Shown piece by piece: positions 28,025 to 37,133 of a DNA stretch of 64,000 nt; position 1 is the first letter of the stretch, and the number at the start of each line of letters is the position of its first letter. The position numbers and the translations under genes are program-made. The notes under the pieces are model-generated. The model was not told where the DNA came from. It saw nothing but the letters and a program-made list of their open reading frames with translations, and made no database searches. The stretch is from Natrarchaeobius chitinivorans. Its GTDB lineage: Archaea; Halobacteriota; Halobacteria; Halobacteriales; Natrialbaceae. The stretch is taken from positions 80,970-144,969 of the forward strand of contig NZ_REGA01000012.1 in assembly GCF_003841505.1 (NCBI RefSeq), given 5' to 3'.

Positions 28025-28113
28025 TGATACTCGCCGACGAACCGAGACACGACGTCGACGACCGGGCCTCGAGTCGCGGGTGCGCCGGCAACGACGGACA
28101 GGAAACCGTATCA
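28025..28113 (-). mobile_element. Degenerate MITE-like element at an AEC transporter stop codon
   Basis: The right part (GCGGGTGCGCCGGCAACGAC to GGAAACCGTATCA, 28076-28113) aligns with the good copies, having lost a few bases of the terminal arm. The left end, TGATAC at 28025-28030, is weak. Its last three bases, TCA, are the reverse complement of the TGA stop of the leftward AEC gene, the same arrangement as at three other genes. Confidence 0.6.
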
Positions 28114-29019
28114 GCCGACCAGCGTGATAAGAACGAACAACGTCCCGATGGACGCGACCGTCGTCACGAAGACGTTCAGCGAGGCGAACTTCCTGTCCCC
28201 ACCTAACTCCGCTGCGAACACGTACGTCGAGACCGCAGTCGGTGTTCCGAGCATCACGATGGCCGCGGTGAACGTCGCTGTCCCCACCTCGAGTGCCGAG
28301 AAGACGAGCCACGCGAGCAGGGGCATACAGGCGATCTTGAGCGCGACGACCGAACTGACTGCACCGACGTCGAGCGTCGACGCTTCGATCTGGAGTGCAG
28401 CGCCGACACAGAGTAACGCGAGCGGCAACGCGAGCGATCCGACGACGTTCAGTCCACTCCCAATTGCGGGTGGAATCGACACTCCGATCGTTCCCACGGA
28501 AAGACCGGCTATCAACGAGACGAACACGGGGTTTTTCGCGAGGCCGAGCAGTTTGTCGCCGATCGCGACGTCGGTCCCGTTGAACGTCGACAATACGATA
28601 ATCGTCAACGGAACCTGTGTCAGCGTCACGACGCCGAGGACCACGCTCGCGATCGCCGTCACCCTGGCGTCGAACGTCGCGGCGACGAGCGGGAGACCGA
28701 GGTAGCCGAGGTTCGAGTGATACGACTGAACGATCGCGACGCTCGAGCGGGCGCTCGACGACCGGTTCCGGTGAATCAGCCAGGCGATCCCAGCCGTCAG
28801 AAACACCACGAACAACAGGCCACCGATCAACGCGGGCGAGAGCAACTCGGCGATCGCCTGGTCGTACGTCGAGACGAATATCAGCGCCGGAAGCGCGACG
28901 TAGTACGCGAGCGCGTTCAGTTTCGCCGTTCGACCCGCGTCGAGAACGCCCGTCGTCCGGAGTGCCGTGCCGACGAGTAACACGGCGAGCAACGCCAGCA
29001 GCCGACCGAGCACCTCCAT
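28111..29019 (-). CDS. AEC-family (auxin efflux carrier-like) transporter
   Basis: 302 residues from ATG 29017-29019; an upstream frame extension is Arg/His-rich and rejected. Ten hydrophobic segments form the two five-helix halves of the AEC fold, with KLNALAYYVALPALIFVSTY and HSNLGYLGLPLVAATF (N-x-G-x-x-G-x-P box), then VGTIGVSIPPAIGSGLNVVG and MLGTPTAVSTYVFAAELGGD. AEC proteins transport organic acids such as malate in bacteria; the substrate here is unknown. The stop codon is embedded in a degenerate MITE terminus. Confidence 0.9.
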   Translation of the reverse strand: MEVLGRLLALLAVLLVGTALRTTGVLDAGRTAKLNALAYYVALPALIFVSTYDQAIAELLSPALIGGLLFVVFLTAGIAWLIHRNRSSSARSSVAIVQSYHSNLGYLGLPLVAATFDARVTAIASVVLGVVTLTQVPLTIIVLSTFNGTDVAIGDKLLGLAKNPVFVSLIAGLSVGTIGVSIPPAIGSGLNVVGSLALPLALLCVGAALQIEASTLDVGAVSSVVALKIACMPLLAWLVFSALEVGTATFTAAIVMLGTPTAVSTYVFAAELGGDRKFASLNVFVTTVASIGTLFVLITLVG

Positions 29020-29716
29020 ATCCGCCTCGAGTCGACTCGAAGGTTTGACCGTTCGGTTTCCGACGCGGCCGTGACGGCGTACCCGGTGGACGTGTAGAAG
29101 CCGCTGCCCGCTGGGTTGGGCCGGTCTGAACACAGTAAAAACGAGTTATGGAAGCGGTTTTCGCGCGGATTGACGCGCCGCTCGAGCCTCGTCCGACGCC
29201 TGACGAATCTCCCGACGGTGATCATCCCACGAGGCGTACGGTGAAACGGGGGTGTTCCCGACCGGTACTCTGGCCGAACTGTGCTTTTGACTACCACGCA
29301 TAGCAATAGTAGATACGCCGCGGACAATACTGTACTTTTGCAACGATTCACCGGAAAATCACGCCCCTGGGAGATATTTCTGGACATATGGTGCTTTCAC
29401 TCGAGAGGTACACCGTCAACGCCGTCGATCAGTGTCGGCCGGAAAACGAATCAGGACGGAACCCGCGGCCCGTCGACGATGCCTCGAGCGCGCTCGGCCA
29501 CCTTCTGGGTCCTGCCGAAATTCGAGAGAGTCGCCTCGAGGTAGTCGGAATTTCGTCCGTCGAATCGACGTCGGGAAAAGTGGGTTGGGGCAGATTTGAA
29601 CGACGCCGAGACGTGCTCGCTTGCGCTGCGCGCGCCTCGTCTAGTTCAAATCTCCCGTAACGATTTCTGACGACACGGACTCCTCGCTTCGCTCGTCGTC
29701 GTTGTGTCGTCAGAAA
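29020..29716. other. Long intergenic region with tRNA-end remnant and hairpin
   Basis: About 700 bases without a convincing gene. From 29581 it holds a 21-bp copy of the tRNA-Val 3' end, an inverted partner GTTCAAATCT at 29644-29653 and the 14-bp hairpin at 29663-29717. The first part (29020-29580) shows nothing distinctive beyond the promoter area of the AEC gene. Confidence 0.6.
29581..29601 (-). repeat. Partial tRNA-Val 3' end (att-like direct repeat)
   Basis: Positions 29581-29601 are identical, over 21 bases, to 29717-29737, the 3' end of the tRNA-Val gene in the same orientation. Duplicated tRNA 3' ends are typical footprints of integrase-mediated insertion at tRNA genes. The intervening 115 bp are too short to be an element, so this looks like a remnant or a secondary attachment site. 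Confidence 0.75.
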
Positions 29717-29717
29717 T
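29663..29717. repeat. 14-bp perfect inverted repeat beside tRNA-Val
   Basis: ATTTCTGACGACAC (29663-29676) pairs perfectly with GTGTCGTCAGAAAT (29704-29717) across a 27-bp loop rich in TCGCTTCGCTCG. The right arm abuts the 3' end of the leftward-transcribed tRNA. It could be a terminator or processing structure, or part of the attachment footprint. Confidence 0.75.
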
Positions 29718-29791
29718 GGGTTGGGGCAGATTTGAACTGCCGGCCTCCTCCATGTCAAGGAGGTGTCATAACCAGACTAGACCACCAACCC
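29717..29791 (-). tRNA. tRNA-Val (anticodon GAC)
   Basis: 75 bases on the minus strand fold as a tRNA: acceptor GGGTTGG pairs with CCAACCC, anticodon stem CCTCC/GGAGG encloses loop TTGACAT with anticodon GAC, and the T arm GGCAG-TTCAAAT-CTGCC is perfect. Discriminator base is A and CCA is not encoded. The anticodon GAC reads GUC/GUU valine codons. A duplicate of its last 21 bases lies 115 bp downstream. Confidence 0.96.
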
Positions 29792-30023
29792 GCCTGGTAT
29801 CAGTCCGTGGCACCGACGCCACGTCGTCTGCATTCCATCGTTGCCCGCCACCGTAATTGAAGGTTTCGATTGACAGCCTCCAGAGCGACTCCGTCATGGT
29901 ATTCCATCTCGGGATTTCGGTCCCCCAACGGGTCCGTTGCATATCCGTCGGCTCACGAACAAGCATCGAACCGACTGCATCCCACCCGGGCAAATACGAA
30001 CCCCCGTTCGACGAACTCGAGGG

Positions 30024-30314
30024 TCACTGATGGACGAACGTCGATCTGACCTGCTCGAGGTCATCGTCACACGTCGAGCAGACTTCTTTCTCGGTGGCGA
30101 TGTAGACGACGCCACACGTCTCGCAGTGAAAGAGATTCCCGGTGTCGTCGTCCGTACTCGAGGATCCGTTCGACCGCCGATCCGAGGCTTTCAGAGATTC
30201 GGTTTCGCTCGAGCGTTCATCGAAGGGGAGACTCGCGCGGACGCGGTCCCGGAGGCGACCCAGTCGCGAAGATGACGACCGTTCGTATTGACTATCCATA
30301 CAGTGGTCGTCCAT
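30024..30314 (-). CDS. Small haloarchaeal zinc-ribbon protein
   Basis: 96 residues (an internal Met at residue 6 is an alternative start). The N-terminal 60 residues are Ser/Arg-rich and disordered; the C-terminal end has a treble-clef/ribbon signature C-x2-C-G-V-V-Y-I, then CSTCDDDLE, giving two CxxC pairs that would bind one zinc ion. Comparable small zinc-ribbon proteins are abundant in haloarchaea with unknown roles. It reads away from the palindromic element upstream of pyrF. Confidence 0.78.
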   Translation of the reverse strand: MDDHCMDSQYERSSSSRLGRLRDRVRASLPFDERSSETESLKASDRRSNGSSSTDDDTGNLFHCETCGVVYIATEKEVCSTCDDDLEQVRSTFVHQ

Positions 30315-30413
30315 TATATAATAGAAGAACGTACCGTCTAAACGATTTGGTGGTCACGGGTTCGAACGGGTGTAGCGGTCCCGGAGTTTCGGGGACTGAG
30401 AGACGTCGACGGG

Positions 30414-30497
30414 TATAGTAGCCACTGGAAGTCAATGCACACCTGATCGCACGACAGCTGTGCGATCAGTGTGTAAATAGTTCCAGTTGTTACTATA
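30414..30497. mobile_element. Palindromic MITE-like element upstream of pyrF
   Basis: 84 bp forming an almost complete palindrome: outer arms TATAGTAGCCACTGGAA and TTCCAGTTGTTACTATA pair with two mismatches, and inner arms CACACCTGATCGCAC and GTGCGATCAGTGTGT pair with one. No coding capacity. Such non-coding palindromes with conserved ends are typical of non-autonomous transposable elements. It lies 65 bp upstream of the pyrF start and may influence its promoter. Confidence 0.75.
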
Positions 30498-30561
30498 TGC
30501 GGTCGGATGTGCAGTGACTGCGATAGCAACCTTTTCGACCGTCCCACCGCCACTCGAGTAC

Positions 30562-31362
30562 ATGAACTTCTTCGATCGACTGCACGACCGTATTCGGACG
30601 GTCGACAGCGTCGTCAGCGTCGGCCTCGACCCGGACCGCTCGCGTCTTCCTGACCACCTGACCGATCACGACCTCCCGCGGTGGGCGTTCAACCGGCGGA
30701 TCATCGACGCGACCCACGAACACGCGGCCGTCTTCAAACCGAACGCGGCCTTCTACGAGGATCCGGACGGGTGGCGTGCGCTCGAGGAGACGATCGCCTA
30801 CGCCCACGGGAAGGACGTTCCCGTCCTGCTCGACGCCAAACGGGCAGACATCGGCAACACGACCAGACAGTACGCGAAGGTCCTCGAAACCGTCGACGCG
30901 ATCACGGTCAACCCCTACATGGGACGGGACTCGCTCCAGCCGTTTCTGTCCGACGAGGAAGCCGGCGTTTTCGTCCTCTGTCGAACCTCGAACCCCGGTG
31001 GGGCCGACCTGCAGGACCTCGAACTCGAGACCGGTGAACCGGTCTACGAGCGCGTCGCCGCGCTGGCCGACCTGTGGAACGAAAACGACAACGTCGGCCT
31101 CGTCGTCGGCGCGACCACTCCGGAGGAACTCGAGGACGTTCGGGATATCGTTCCCGACCTCCCCTTCCTCGTTCCCGGCGTGGGAGCGCAGGGGGGTGAC
31201 GCCGAGGCGGCGATCGAACACGGCCTGGCCGACGGCGTCGGACTGATCAACTCCTCGCGAGGGATCATTTTCGCCGGAGAGGATCACGGCGAGGAGTTCG
31301 CGAAGGCGAGCGGGCAAGCCGCAAAACGGCTCAAAAAGCGGCTGAATCGGTACCGCGACTGA
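30562..31362 (+). CDS. pyrF: Orotidine 5'-phosphate decarboxylase
   Basis: 266 residues from ATG 30562; a longer in-frame start at 30487 lies in the palindromic element and is rejected. The catalytic box LLDAKRADIGNTTRQYAK carries the D-x-K-x-x-D motif that decarboxylates OMP to UMP, and the phosphate loop is LVPGVGAQGGD. Length fits the longer, type-2 OMP decarboxylases (about 265-290) rather than the short type. Pyrimidine synthesis, cytosolic. Other pyrimidine genes (pyrB, pyrI) lie 4.4 kb downstream on the same strand but not in one operon. Confidence 0.95.
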   Translation: MNFFDRLHDRIRTVDSVVSVGLDPDRSRLPDHLTDHDLPRWAFNRRIIDATHEHAAVFKPNAAFYEDPDGWRALEETIAYAHGKDVPVLLDAKRADIGNTTRQYAKVLETVDAITVNPYMGRDSLQPFLSDEEAGVFVLCRTSNPGGADLQDLELETGEPVYERVAALADLWNENDNVGLVVGATTPEELEDVRDIVPDLPFLVPGVGAQGGDAEAAIEHGLADGVGLINSSRGIIFAGEDHGEEFAKASGQAAKRLKKRLNRYRD

Positions 31363-31411
31363 TCGCGTCTCGAGCGAGCGATCGCCCCTCGAGTCGGCCC
31401 GTCCGGCAGTA

Positions 31412-31497
31412 TCATACGGATTACTGTCACTGTGTACCGGCGCACTCACCGCCCGGGTCGCGGGTGCGCCGTCAACGACTGCCAGTAAACCGTATCA
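31412..31497 (-). mobile_element. MITE-like 80-bp inverted-repeat element, copy 2
   Basis: Core 31415-31494, inverted relative to copy 1: TACGGATTACTGT at the left and CAGTAAACCGTA at the right, with the internal hairpin CGGCGCACTC...GGGTGCGCCG. TCA flanks both sides (31412-31414 and 31495-31497). The right TCA is the reverse complement of the TGA stop of the leftward zinc-finger gene. Confidence 0.82.
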
Positions 31498-31671
31498 GAA
31501 CCGATGGATGTCGACGTCGTCTTGCCGACCGGGGTCCGCGCGAGCGGCACAGTCGGCACACAGCCCCTTCCCTCGTTCGTAGTGTTGCTCGCACGCGAGC
31601 GTCCCGCAGTTGTCACACCGTTCCTGGGCCGGCCGACTCTCACAGATCTGACAGAGTCCGCTGACGCTCAT
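31495..31671 (-). CDS. Small zinc-finger protein (HIT/B-box-like cysteine pattern)
   Basis: 58 residues from ATG 31669-31671 to a TGA whose three bases are the flank of MITE copy 2. Cys/His pattern: CQIC at 7-10, CDNCG at 19-23, ACEQH at 27-31, CADC at 38-41, i.e. eight zinc ligands in a cross-brace arrangement as in HIT-type or B-box fingers. Rest of the protein is hydrophilic. Too short for usual gene callers, but codon bias and Cys spacing support it. Function unknown; protein-protein or RNA contacts are plausible. Confidence 0.78.
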   Translation of the reverse strand: MSVSGLCQICESRPAQERCDNCGTLACEQHYERGKGLCADCAARADPGRQDDVDIHRF

Positions 31672-31840
31672 ACTGCCCTTACGCGCTCGAGTCTCTTGAA
31701 ACCGGGCCCGGCGTCGGGACGGACGTAGCGACCGAAATCGTGATACGCCGAGGAAATCCGCCCATAACGCACACCCGGAGTATGTCCATTGTCAGCAGGT
31801 GACGAGAAGGCTTTTGTCGTGGGGGTCGCTACCGGTTCGT

Positions 31841-33454
31841 ATGAGCCGTGACCGGGCTCTCCTCGAGCGAGCCCTGGACCGTGGCGAACAGGACGGTGGC
31901 AGCGTCGAATTCAAAGAACGGTTGTCACGCGACGTCCACCTCGAGGGTGGACGCCGAGAGAGTCTGGCCGCACAGCTCCGACACCGCATTCTTTCCGGCG
32001 ATGGCGAGGCGACGTACGTCGTCGGCGTCACGGACGACGGCGGACTCGCTGGCGTCGATCCGAACACGTTCTCCGAGACGATGGACGTCCTCTCGTTGCT
32101 CGCCGAGGAGGCCGATGCCCACATCGACGACGTACAGACGTGGGGCGTCGGAGCCGACCGGAACGAGGGGCTCGTCGGCGTGGCCACGATTCGCGAGGGT
32201 GGCGTCCTCGAGACCGACGACGAACACGTCGTGGTCGGAACTGCGGGTCACGTCGACCACGGAAAGAGTACCCTGGTCGGCTCGCTCGTCACCGGAAAAG
32301 CGGACGACGGCGATGGTGCCACGCGCGCCTTCCTCGACGTCCAGCCCCACGAAGTCGAACGAGGGCTCTCGGCCGACCTCTCCTACGCCGTCTACGGCTT
32401 CGACGACGAGGGCCCCGTCAGGGTTCGAAATCCGAACCGGAAAGGCGACCGCGCGGAGGTCGTCGAAAACGCGGATCGGCTGGTCTCGTTCGTCGACACC
32501 GTCGGTCACGAGCCGTGGCTCCGGACCACGATCCGCGGGCTCGTCGGGCAGAAACTCGACTACGGACTGCTCGTGGTCGCCGCCGACGACGGGCCGACGC
32601 GCACGACGCGCGAACACCTCGGCGTCTTGCTCGCGACGGATCTGCCGACCATCGTCGCGATCACGAAAACCGACGCCGTCGACGACGACCGGGTCGAAGA
32701 GGTCGAACGCGAGGTCGAACGACTCCTCCGGGAAGTGGACAAATCTCCGCTGCGAGTGGCTCGCCACGGCGTCGACGCCGCCGTCGAGGAAATAAACGAG
32801 CGGGTCGTTCCGATCGTCGAGACGAGCGCGATCACGATGGACGGGCTCGAGACGCTCGACGAACTGTTCGATCGGCTTCCGAAGACCTCCCAGGATGCCG
32901 GCGAGTTTCGGATGTACGTCGATCGAAGTTACTCGGTCACCGGTGTCGGCGCGGTTGCGTCGGGAACCGTCATGTCCGGCGAGGTCGAGGCCGGCGACGA
33001 ACTCCTGATCGGTCCGATGTCGGACGGCCGGTTCCAGGAAGTCGAGGTCCGATCGATCGAGATGCACTACCACCGCGTCGACAGGGCCCGGGCCGGCAGG
33101 ATCGTCGGGATCGCCCTCAAGGGAATCAAAGAGAGCGCTATCGAACGGGGGATGACGCTCCTCCCCCGCGACGCCGACCCCAACCCCGTCCGGGAGTTCG
33201 AGGCCGAAGTCATGGTGCTCAACCACCCGACCAGGATCGGCGACGGCTACGAACCCGTCGTCCACCTCGAGACGATCGGAGAGGCCGCCGCCTTCTATCC
33301 CGACGACGGCCGGCTCCTGCCAGGAGATACGGGCGAAACGACCGTCCGCTTCAAGTTCCGCCCGTACCTCGTCGAGGAAGGACAGAAGTTCGTCTTCCGC
33401 GAGGGCCGGAGCAAGGGCGTCGGAACCGTAACCGACGTTCACCCGGCCGACTGA
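31841..33454 (+). CDS. GTPBP1-like translational GTPase
   Basis: 537 residues from ATG 31841. An N-terminal domain of about 115 residues is followed by an EF-Tu-type G domain: G1 GTAGHVDHGKST, G3 DTVGHE, G4 TKTD. Then come two beta-barrel domains (TGVGAVASGTVMSGEVEAGD and FRPYLVEEGQKFVFREGRS). The layout matches the archaeal/eukaryotic GTPBP1/2 family, which acts in ribosome rescue or mRNA surveillance in eukaryotes; the archaeal role is not settled. A longer start at 31799 is less likely. Monocistronic. Confidence 0.93.
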   Translation: MSRDRALLERALDRGEQDGGSVEFKERLSRDVHLEGGRRESLAAQLRHRILSGDGEATYVVGVTDDGGLAGVDPNTFSETMDVLSLLAEEADAHIDDVQTWGVGADRNEGLVGVATIREGGVLETDDEHVVVGTAGHVDHGKSTLVGSLVTGKADDGDGATRAFLDVQPHEVERGLSADLSYAVYGFDDEGPVRVRNPNRKGDRAEVVENADRLVSFVDTVGHEPWLRTTIRGLVGQKLDYGLLVVAADDGPTRTTREHLGVLLATDLPTIVAITKTDAVDDDRVEEVEREVERLLREVDKSPLRVARHGVDAAVEEINERVVPIVETSAITMDGLETLDELFDRLPKTSQDAGEFRMYVDRSYSVTGVGAVASGTVMSGEVEAGDELLIGPMSDGRFQEVEVRSIEMHYHRVDRARAGRIVGIALKGIKESAIERGMTLLPRDADPNPVREFEAEVMVLNHPTRIGDGYEPVVHLETIGEAAAFYPDDGRLLPGDTGETTVRFKFRPYLVEEGQKFVFREGRSKGVGTVTDVHPAD

Positions 33455-33574
33455 CGTCGCTCGACCGGACTATCCTCACGCCCGTTCGGACCACCGTGTC
33501 CCGATCGACGAGCGTCGACGTTCGCGTTTCCGACTCCAAACGGTATTTACTGTCGCAGCCGAAAGCCGGAGACG

Positions 33575-34663
33575 ATGGAACGCGGGTCGCCGGAATCGTT
33601 TACGCGTATGGGCACGCTGGGGATCGAAGAGGAGTGTTTCGTCGTCGACGAGCGGGGTCGTCCCACGAGCGGAACCGACGAACTCGTCTACGAACACGAC
33701 CCACCGAGGATCCTCGAGGAGCGGCTCGATCACGAACTGTTCAAGTTCGTCATCGAAACCCAGACCCCGCTAATCGAATCGCCTGCCGACGCTCGCGACT
33801 CGCTTCTCGAGATCCGTCGAGCACTGCGCGACCACGCACGTGCCCACGGCTATCGAATTGCCGCCGCCGGACTCCACCCGCTCGCGAAGTGGCGGGAACT
33901 CGAGCACGCCGAAAAGCCCCGGTACCGATCGCAACTCGATCGAATCCAGTACCCACAACACCGGAACACGACCGCGGGCGTCCACGTCCACGTCGGGGTC
34001 GACGACGCGGACAAGGCCGTCTGGATCGCCAACGAACTGCGCTGGTACGTCCCGATCATCCTCGCTCTGTCCGCGAACTCGCCGTTCTGGAACGGGTTCG
34101 ACACCGGGTTGCAGTCCGCACGCGCCAAGATATTCGAGGCCCTTCCGAACACCGGAATGCCGACCTACTTCGAGGATTTCGACGCGTTCGACCGGTTCGA
34201 ACGCCGGATGCTCGAGACCGAATCGATCGAGGACCGCGGCGAACTCTGGTACGACGTCCGCCCGCATACGGCCCACGGGACCGTCGAACTCCGAACGCCG
34301 GACGGGCAGGCCGACCCCGACATCGTCCTCGCGTTCGTCGAGTACGCCCACGCGCTGGTCGAGGCCCTGAGCGAGGAGTACGACGACGGCGCGGAGGGGA
34401 TGGCCAGAGAACACCGGCGCGAACTGTTAGACGAGAACAAGTGGCGCGCGATCCGCCACGGCCACGACGCCTCGTTTATTTCCCGCAATCTCGAGGGGAC
34501 GATCGAGCTTGGCGAACTCGTCGACCGCGAGTGCGAGCGGTTGGGCGTCGACGGGATCAGACGCGTCTACGAGCGAGAGAGCGGCGCACGTCGCCAGCGA
34601 CGACTGCTCGAGGAAGAGGGGCCGGACTCGCTTTGCGAATCGCTGTCGCTCCAGGTCGAGTGA
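33575..34663 (+). CDS. gshA: Glutamate-cysteine ligase, haloarchaeal type
   Basis: 362 residues, GCS2/YbdK fold. Key segments are [17 protein letters not shown] at the start, [19 protein letters not shown] (the H-V-H-V substrate box), [19 protein letters not shown] and [18 protein letters not shown]. Haloarchaea make gamma-glutamylcysteine instead of glutathione as their main thiol, and this enzyme catalyses its ATP-dependent synthesis. A second Met at residue 12 is a plausible start. A short gap separates it from the GTPase gene; no operon partner is seen downstream. Confidence 0.94.
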   Translation: MERGSPESFTRMGTLGIEEECFVVDERGRPTSGTDELVYEHDPPRILEERLDHELFKFVIETQTPLIESPADARDSLLEIRRALRDHARAHGYRIAAAGLHPLAKWRELEHAEKPRYRSQLDRIQYPQHRNTTAGVHVHVGVDDADKAVWIANELRWYVPIILALSANSPFWNGFDTGLQSARAKIFEALPNTGMPTYFEDFDAFDRFERRMLETESIEDRGELWYDVRPHTAHGTVELRTPDGQADPDIVLAFVEYAHALVEALSEEYDDGAEGMAREHRRELLDENKWRAIRHGHDASFISRNLEGTIELGELVDRECERLGVDGIRRVYERESGARRQRRLLEEEGPDSLCESLSLQVE

Positions 34664-34996
34664 CGAGGGGGAAAGGGGTACGTCGGCAGGGGTCCGTGCG
34701 TGTATGGCGCAGGTGATGATGTGGCGCCCTGCCGTATTTCTTCGTAGCACTGGGAGGGTGATATCGGTGATGCCAAACTATGTTGGTGTCGATCGGCTGT
34801 CGATACCATCGGTTCCGGTCTCGACGAGGGCGACGCGACGAACGACGTTCCCTCGGACGATCGAGATCGCCTCGGGGACCAGCGGCCACGATCCGTAGTA
34901 TACGGTCTGCGATGACTCGGTACCGGGTGATCGGAGATCCGGAGCGACCGGTCGCCGTACCGCAGTCGCTCCGGTAAACAGTTACAGTAATCCGTA
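34664..34996. other. Intergenic region between gshA and the RecA/KaiC-like gene
   Basis: 333 bases with no supported gene, between convergent genes. The right part is a degenerate MITE copy (34898-34999). Confidence 0.45.
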
Positions 34997-34999
34997 TCA
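34898..34999 (+). mobile_element. Degenerate MITE-like element at a RecA/KaiC-like gene stop codon
   Basis: The right arm ACAGTAATCCGTA (34984-34996) is perfect and followed by TCA, the reverse complement of the TGA stop of the leftward gene. The left arm is weak (TACGGTCTGC from 34901). The interior differs from the good copies and is about 15 bp longer. Confidence 0.6.
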
Positions 35000-35623
35000 G
35001 GCGATATCTCGGCTCGTGTCGATCGCGACCTCCTCGGTGAGTTCGAGTTTGATCGTCTCCGTCGGCTGGTTGCCGTGACGGAGCTTCGGTATCGTGAGGT
35101 GGTTCTCGAGTTCGGTCCCGGCCACCGTGGTCCGAAGGTCGAACACCGCGTCTGCTGCGTGATGCGTACGGGTACGGTTTGCCGGTTGAGACGGCTCTTT
35201 GAGGCAGTGGAGTACCGCGATACTGCTCGTCTCCAGCATTCGGTCTTTCAACCCGTTGAGAAACGAAACGTAGTCGTCGGTGTCGGTCCGCTCGAGGACG
35301 TTCATCGTGTCGACGATGAGATTCGCGCCGTCGGGAAGCGCGTCGACGAACTGTCTCGCTTCCTCGAGCGGTTCCTCGCCGGTAATTCGTCTCACCGTCG
35401 GATTTCCGACGGAGGACGGAGAGCTTTCGATAGCGGTGGTAATCGCCCCATCGGAGCGTTCGGTCGAGAGATACAGCGTGCCGCGTGCAGCGGTGAGTTC
35501 GTACAGTAGCAACTCGGACTGGCTGGCCGGGCTGGCGTCGTAGGCGACGACACAGCCCGGCGGTAACCCCCCACCCAGTTTCCGATCCAGTACGTCGATC
35601 CCGGTCTCGAGCCGCTCCTCCAT
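34997..35623 (-). CDS. RecA/KaiC-like ATPase fold with degenerate P-loop
   Basis: 208 residues from ATG 35621-35623 (an upstream extension is rejected). The start METGID-type sequence TGIDVLDRKLGGGLPPG is the entry to KaiC/RadA-like domains, and DGANLIVDTMNVLERTD matches the Walker B strand. The P-loop position, VVAYDASPASQSELL, lacks the G-x-G-K-T residues needed to bind ATP, so catalysis is doubtful. The C-terminus has ENHLTIPKLRHGNQPTETIK. Its TGA stop lies in a MITE terminus. Probably a haloarchaeal paralogue with a regulatory role; this is an inference. Confidence 0.78.
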   Translation of the reverse strand: MEERLETGIDVLDRKLGGGLPPGCVVAYDASPASQSELLLYELTAARGTLYLSTERSDGAITTAIESSPSSVGNPTVRRITGEEPLEEARQFVDALPDGANLIVDTMNVLERTDTDDYVSFLNGLKDRMLETSSIAVLHCLKEPSQPANRTRTHHAADAVFDLRTTVAGTELENHLTIPKLRHGNQPTETIKLELTEEVAIDTSRDIA

Positions 35624-35743
35624 TCGATTGTGCTCACTTGCGTCACCGACCGCATAATTCTTTGCCTTTGACTCCCTTTCAAAAGGAACGCCAGTAGTGT
35701 CGAACGAGGGATTGAAGAGGGACGCAAGAGCGTACACGAACGA

Positions 35744-36679
35744 ATGCGTCACGATCACCTCATCACGAGCAAACAACTCTCACGATCGGACGTCGAAACG
35801 GTTCTCGACCGGGCAGCCGAGATCGACGCCGACCCTGTCGCGGTCGCGGACCGCCACGCGGGAACGCTCCTCGGACTCCTCTTTTTCGAGCCGAGCACCC
35901 GGACGAAGATGAGCTTCGAGACGGCGATGAAACGCCTCGGTGGCGACGTCGTCGACATGGGAGCGGTCGAATCCTCGAGCGTCACGAAAGGCGAGACGCT
36001 CGCGGACACCGTCCGCGTCATCGAGGGGTACGCCGACGCACTCGTGCTCCGTCACCCGAAACAGGGATCGGCGACGATGGCGAGTGAGTTCGTCGACGTC
36101 CCGCTCTTGAACGCGGGCGACGGCGCGGGCCACCATCCGACCCAGACGCTGCTCGATCTCTATACGATCAGGAAAAACGCCGGGCTGGACGATCTGACGA
36201 TCGGGATCATGGGAGATCTGAAGTACGGACGGACCGTTCACTCGCTGGCGTACGCGCTGACGAACTTCGACGCGCGTCAACACTTCATCAGTCCCGAGAG
36301 CCTGCAGTTACCGCGGGAAGTCGTCTACGATCTCCACCAGGCGGGCAACGGATCGGGTGTCCGCGAGCACGAGTCCCTCGAGGACGTCCTGCCGTCGCTC
36401 GACGTCCTTTACGTCACTCGCATCCAGCGCGAGCGGTTCCCGGACGAAAGCGAGTACCAGAAGGTCGCCGGCGAGTACCAGATCGACCTCGAGACGCTCG
36501 AGCGGGCGAGTGACGATTTGACGGTGATGCATCCGCTTCCACGCGTCGACGAAATCGCACCGGAGATCGACGACACGGAGTACGCGGCGTACTTCGAGCA
36601 GGCTCACAACGGAGTTCCGGTGAGGATGGCGTTGCTCGATTTATTCCTCTCGGCGAACGGAGGTGGGGCCGATGAGTGA
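35744..36679 (+). CDS. pyrB: Aspartate carbamoyltransferase, catalytic chain
   Basis: 311 residues. The carbamoyl-phosphate loop [16 protein letters not shown] (S-T-R-T-R family box, here STRTK), the [22 protein letters not shown] aspartate segment ([16 protein letters not shown]) and the [10 protein letters not shown] motif are complete. Catalyses the first committed step of pyrimidine synthesis, forming carbamoyl aspartate. Its stop overlaps the start of pyrI by 8 bp, so both are made from one message. Length matches archaeal PyrB (300-310). Confidence 0.96.
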   Translation: MRHDHLITSKQLSRSDVETVLDRAAEIDADPVAVADRHAGTLLGLLFFEPSTRTKMSFETAMKRLGGDVVDMGAVESSSVTKGETLADTVRVIEGYADALVLRHPKQGSATMASEFVDVPLLNAGDGAGHHPTQTLLDLYTIRKNAGLDDLTIGIMGDLKYGRTVHSLAYALTNFDARQHFISPESLQLPREVVYDLHQAGNGSGVREHESLEDVLPSLDVLYVTRIQRERFPDESEYQKVAGEYQIDLETLERASDDLTVMHPLPRVDEIAPEIDDTEYAAYFEQAHNGVPVRMALLDLFLSANGGGADE

Positions 36680-37133
36680 GGACCACCAACTGCGAGTCAG
36701 CAAGATTCGAAACGGAACGGTCATCGATCACGTCAACGGCGGACAGGCGCTCAACGTCCTCGCGATCCTCGGAATCGACGGAAGCGAGGGTGAGGAGCTC
36801 TCGGTCGGAATGAACGTCCCCTCGGATCGACTGGCACGCAAAGACATCGTCAAAGTCGAAGGCCGGGAACTCAGCCAGGACGAAGTCGACGTCCTCTCGT
36901 TGATCGCTCCCGACGCAACGATCAACATCGTTCGCGAGTACGAGGTCGTCGAAAAGCACCGCGTCGAGCGCCCCGACGTCGTCGAAGCCGTCCTCTCCTG
37001 TCCCAACCCCGGGTGCATCACGACCGAGGGAGAGCCCGTGACCTCGCGATTCGAGGTGCTCGAGGACGGCGTGCGCTGTTCGTACTGCGGGACGATCGTT
37101 CGAGAATCGATCGCGTCGATGATCGACACCTGA
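36672..37133 (+). CDS. pyrI: Aspartate carbamoyltransferase, regulatory chain
   Basis: 153 residues from ATG 36672 (inside the end of pyrB); an ATG at 36663 is also possible. The N-terminal nucleotide-binding domain has [21 protein letters not shown]. The C-terminal zinc domain has C-x4-C (CPNPGC) and C-x2-C (CSYC), the four ligands that hold zinc and contact PyrB. PyrI gives allosteric control by CTP and ATP. Its TGA stop is the left flank of MITE copy 3 and has not been disrupted. Confidence 0.95.
   Translation: MSEDHQLRVSKIRNGTVIDHVNGGQALNVLAILGIDGSEGEELSVGMNVPSDRLARKDIVKVEGRELSQDEVDVLSLIAPDATINIVREYEVVEKHRVERPDVVEAVLSCPNPGCITTEGEPVTSRFEVLEDGVRCSYCGTIVRESIASMIDT

Noticed and set aside
29148..29306. 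Short plus-strand frame of about 50 codons between the AEC gene and tRNA-Val
   Set aside because: No family, no promoter and weak codon bias; an opposing frame of similar length is equally poor.
33541..33560. ACGGTATTTACTGTCGC as another TACGG-type arm
   Set aside because: Only part of the arm matches, with no partner arm or internal hairpin within 100 bp.
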